Shown piece after piece: positions 6,083 to 6,161 of a stretch of DNA of 6,161 bases (its first letter is position 1; every line of letters begins with the position of its first letter). The notes under the pieces were generated by a model. It did not search any database. It worked only from the letters and a program-made list of their open reading frames with translations, and had not been told where the DNA came from. The stretch is taken from contig CADATR010000150.1 of NCBI GenBank assembly GCA_902790885.1, positions 1-6,161 of the forward strand, given 5' to 3'. The translations under genes and the position numbers were made by a program. The stretch is from an uncultured Eubacteriales bacterium. GTDB taxonomy: Bacteria > Bacillota_A > Clostridia > Peptostreptococcales > Anaerovoracaceae.

Positions 6083-6115
6083 GTCTAAATCTCGTATTAT
6101 TTATGTGATTTAGAC
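6083..6115. repeat. Perfect 9-bp inverted repeat in the leader of the response regulator
   Basis: GTCTAAATC (6083-6091) and GATTTAGAC (6107-6115) flank a 15-base AT-rich spacer. It lies 24 bases upstream of the regulator start. On the minus strand it is followed by TACTATTATAAC, which could be a -10 or a loosely U-rich terminator tail for a gene further right. It does not match the BceR-type box. It may be an operator for autoregulation or for another factor. Confidence 0.5.
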
Positions 6116-6161
6116 GAGCATTGTTGGTTATCTTCCTCAATCCGTTCTGTCATGAAGCAAT

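Noticed and set aside
6097..6161. Possible 3' end of an upstream minus-strand gene (…MTERIEEDNQQCSSKSHK, stop at 6097-6099)
   Set aside because: Only about 21 codons are visible, with no family signal. An open stretch this short is expected by chance, so I do not call it.
6152..6161. ATG on the plus strand at the right edge
   Set aside because: Only three codons remain and no Shine-Dalgarno precedes it.

Overview
The window looks like chromosomal DNA from a Firmicute, probably a gut-type Clostridium relative such as a Lachnospiraceae member. This rests on the protein styles (Bce-type antimicrobial-peptide module, glycine-zipper membrane protein), AGGAGG-type ribosome binding sites and roughly balanced base composition. 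It is an inference, not a measured placement. All seven supported genes lie on the minus strand, so they read from right to left.

From the right edge: about 100 bases of leader with a perfect 9-bp inverted repeat, then an OmpR-type response regulator (5382-6059) and a two-helix intramembrane-sensing histidine kinase (4387-5382), overlapping by one base (TAATG). A short control region follows. It carries a TTACA-N4-TGTCA dyad that fits the binding box known for BceR-type regulators, and a stem-loop-forming inverted repeat. Next come an ABC ATPase (3441-4202) and a 10-helix BceB/FtsX-type permease with a large extracytoplasmic domain (1411-3441), again joined by TAATG. Together these four genes form a BceRS-BceAB-like module: the transporter senses and removes a peptide antibiotic, the kinase reads transporter activity, and the regulator switches on the transporter operon.

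Left of the module is a TetR-family repressor (717-1334). Its promoter is well formed (TTGACT-17 bp-TAGAAT) and the spacer carries a dyad-like operator. A related 14-bp site sits just upstream of a small glycine-zipper membrane protein (330-599). That gene overlaps by ATGA with a GNAT acetyltransferase cut by the left edge (1-333). The repressor therefore probably controls itself and this two-gene unit.

The most unusual feature is in the histidine kinase gene, which carries two separate, perfect tandem duplications. One is 36 bp and in frame, giving a repeated 12-residue block just after the phospho-acceptor domain. The other is 71 bp at the 3' end; it creates the present stop codon at the copy junction and leaves a dead copy of the gene end downstream. 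Both copies are identical base for base, so the events are recent or are assembly artefacts. There is no gap longer than 300 bases without a gene, and I see no tRNA, rRNA, CRISPR array or insertion sequence.
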